Shown here piece by piece: positions 62,660 through 64,000 of a stretch of 64,000 nucleotides of DNA; positions within the stretch are counted from its first letter, which is position 1, and every line of letters starts with the position of its first letter. Origin of the DNA: Tardiphaga sp. P9-11 (GTDB taxonomy: Bacteria; Pseudomonadota; Alphaproteobacteria; Rhizobiales; Xanthobacteraceae); contig NZ_NPKQ01000002.1 of assembly GCF_008329525.1 (NCBI RefSeq), positions 1,054,001 to 1,118,000 of the forward strand, in the 5' to 3' direction. Position numbers and translations under genes: made by a program. The notes beneath the pieces are model-generated. The model was given only the letters and a program-made list of their open reading frames with translations, was not told the DNA's origin and ran no database searches.

Positions 62660-64000
62660 GCGATTTCCTTTGCGATCTCTTTATGTGCCTGCGGCAGAAT
62701 TTCGGCGATCAGATCGGCGGCGCGATTGGAACGCGGCGTCCACAGATCCCGGCGAATGGCTTCGGCAAAGCGCGCCGCGGTCTCGCGCAACGCCGCGGGA
62801 TTGGCAGAGGCCATGAAGGCGCGGACTTCGTCATTCTCCAGGTAGGACGCGAACAACTGATCGAAATGGTGATTGGCGACGGCGTCGGTCGATGCCGCGA
62901 AGCCGAACAGATAATCCACCGTCGCCGCAATCTCGAACGCGCCTTTGTAGCCGTGACGCATCACGCCAGCGATCCATTTCGGATTCGCGCCGCGGCCACG
63001 CACGACGCGCGAAATCTCATGTGCCAGTGGCCGCGCGATTGGCGCTTCGGGCCGCGACGTGTCGATGTGGGCGACGCGCGGCGCCGAGCCGCGCAGCGTC
63101 TGCACAGTCGCTGCGAGCCCCCCGATAAACTGGTAATAGTCGTCGGAATCCAGAATGTCGTGCTCGCGGTTGTCCTGCGCCTGTGCGACGAGATCGATGC
63201 CCTTCAGCCGCTCGGCAAATTCACCGCGCGCATCCTCGCCGTCAGTTCCGCTGCCATAGGCATAGCCACCCCAATCGAGATAGACCTCGGAAATGTCGGC
63301 GCGGTTATTCCAGCCACCCTCGTCCATCAGTGCCTGCAGGCCCGCACCGTAAGCGCCGGGCTTGGAGCCGAACACACGGCGCGTCGCCTGCCGGCGCGCA
63401 ATCTCGCAGGTCATGCCGCTGGCTTCGAGCGTGCGGGCACGTGCGCGGACATTGGCCGCGATGGGATTGGCGTCATCGGGTTCGTCGAGTTCGGCCACGG
63501 CACTCACGGCTGAGCCGATGATGTCCATCTGGGTCGGGAACGCGTCGCGGAACAGGCCTGAGACACGGAAGGTCACATCGACGCGCGGGCGCTTCAGTTC
63601 CGACAGTGGTGTGATCGCAAAGCCGGTGACGCGGCCCGAGGTTTCCTCCCATAGCGGGCGCGCGCCAATCAGCGCCAATGCCTGCGCGACGTCGTCGCCG
63701 CCGGTGCGCATATTGGCCGTGCCCCAGGCCGACAGCGCAATCGCGCGCGGCCATTCGCCGGCCTCCTGCCAATAGGATTCGACGAGCCGCTCCGCCGCAA
63801 GTTGTCCGATGCGCCATGCGGATGGCGTTGGCACCGCGCGGACATCGACCGCGAAGAAGTTACGTCCGGTCGGCAAAACGTCAGGGCGTCCACGCGTCGG
63901 CGCACCGGATGGGCCGGGGCGAATGAACTGACCGTCGAGGCCTTTGAGGAATGCAGCCGTCTCCGCGCCACCGCAGGCATCGATGGCGGGTCGCAGTTTC
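62656..64000 (-). CDS. cobN: cobaltochelatase subunit CobN, C-terminal part (runs off window)
   Basis: About 448 residues of the C-terminal portion of the large aerobic cobaltochelatase subunit, which inserts cobalt into hydrogenobyrinic a,c-diamide with CobS and CobT. The frame is open to the window edge; motifs PGPSGAPTRGRPDVLPTGRN near the edge are classic CobN. Later landmarks include TANMRTGGDD and GYKGAFEIAATVDYLFGF. The 5' two thirds of the gene lie beyond 64000. It indicates the oxygen-dependent cobalamin pathway. Confidence 0.95.
   Translation of the reverse strand, partial: KLRPAIDACGGAETAAFLKGLDGQFIRPGPSGAPTRGRPDVLPTGRNFFAVDVRAVPTPSAWRIGQLAAERLVESYWQEAGEWPRAIALSAWGTANMRTGGDDVAQALALIGARPLWEETSGRVTGFAITPLSELKRPRVDVTFRVSGLFRDAFPTQMDIIGSAVSAVAELDEPDDANPIAANVRARARTLEASGMTCEIARRQATRRVFGSKPGAYGAGLQALMDEGGWNNRADISEVYLDWGGYAYGSGTDGEDARGEFAERLKGIDLVAQAQDNREHDILDSDDYYQFIGGLAATVQTLRGSAPRVAHIDTSRPEAPIARPLAHEISRVVRGRGANPKWIAGVMRHGYKGAFEIAATVDYLFGFAASTDAVANHHFDQLFASYLENDEVRAFMASANPAALRETAARFAEAIRRDLWTPRSNRAADLIAEILPQAHKEIAKEIA

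Noticed and set aside
1-64000. Mobile element, prophage, CRISPR array or tRNA
   Set aside because: No transposase, integrase, phage gene, regularly spaced repeats or cloverleaf sequence was found; only palindromic intergenic repeats.

Overview
The window is a gene-dense, high-GC alphaproteobacterial chromosome segment, most likely from the Bradyrhizobium/Rhodopseudomonas/Tardiphaga group (Nitrobacteraceae). The genus is not resolved. Support comes from the nasC-flp-haemoglobin nitrate module known from Bradyrhizobium, the aerobic-type cob genes (cobN, cobO, cobQ, cobC), RpoN-type promoters, and several dispersed palindromic repeats that resemble ones I recall from that family. No tRNA, rRNA, CRISPR array, insertion sequence or prophage was seen.

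Layout. 1-4.3 kb: a permease/histidine-kinase/receiver fusion overlapping a LuxR-type response regulator. 4.4-12.3 kb: a catabolic and uptake region with a Liv-type binding protein, an FAD dehydrogenase, an SDR, an IclR regulator, and a MalEFG-type binding protein with two permeases; no ATPase is present. 12.3-20.3 kb (minus strand): a seven-gene nitrate assimilation operon (nrtA, nrtB, nrtD, two tandem globins, flp, nasC) behind a sigma54-like promoter. 20.7-27.2 kb: assorted genes, including an intradiol dioxygenase, a serine hydrolase, an XRE regulator, dctA with a perfect sigma54 promoter, and a zinc alcohol dehydrogenase.

27.3-49.9 kb: mostly purine and ureide nitrogen salvage. It holds an orphan CoxL-like enzyme, a DapA-family aldolase, an allantoate-type amidohydrolase, a guanine-deaminase-like protein, a Tsx-like porin, a complete BMP-type nucleoside ABC transporter, 8-oxoguanine deaminase, a two-gene xanthine dehydrogenase, uricase, an NCS2 permease, a fused OHCU decarboxylase/HIU hydrolase, PuuE allantoinase and a DUF3830 protein. 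Together they would carry nucleosides and purines through urate and allantoin to allantoate and beyond. Two intergenic regions in this cluster carry back-to-back divergent sigma54-like promoters, which suggests nitrogen control of the whole set.

49.9-53.6 kb: repeat-rich spacer, small hypothetical genes, metY and an alpha/beta hydrolase. 53.6-64 kb: cobalamin uptake and synthesis, with a cobalamin riboswitch upstream of btuB-btuC-btuD, then cobC, a BtuF-like binding protein, cbiB, cobQ, cobO and the 3' part of cobN, which runs off the window.

Most of the window therefore serves nitrogen scavenging (nitrate, purines) and cofactor supply. The molybdoenzymes nasC, xanthine dehydrogenase and the CoxL-like protein share a need for Mo cofactor. 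Nitrite reductase, ureidoglycolate-processing enzymes and the ATPases of the first transporters are not in the window.
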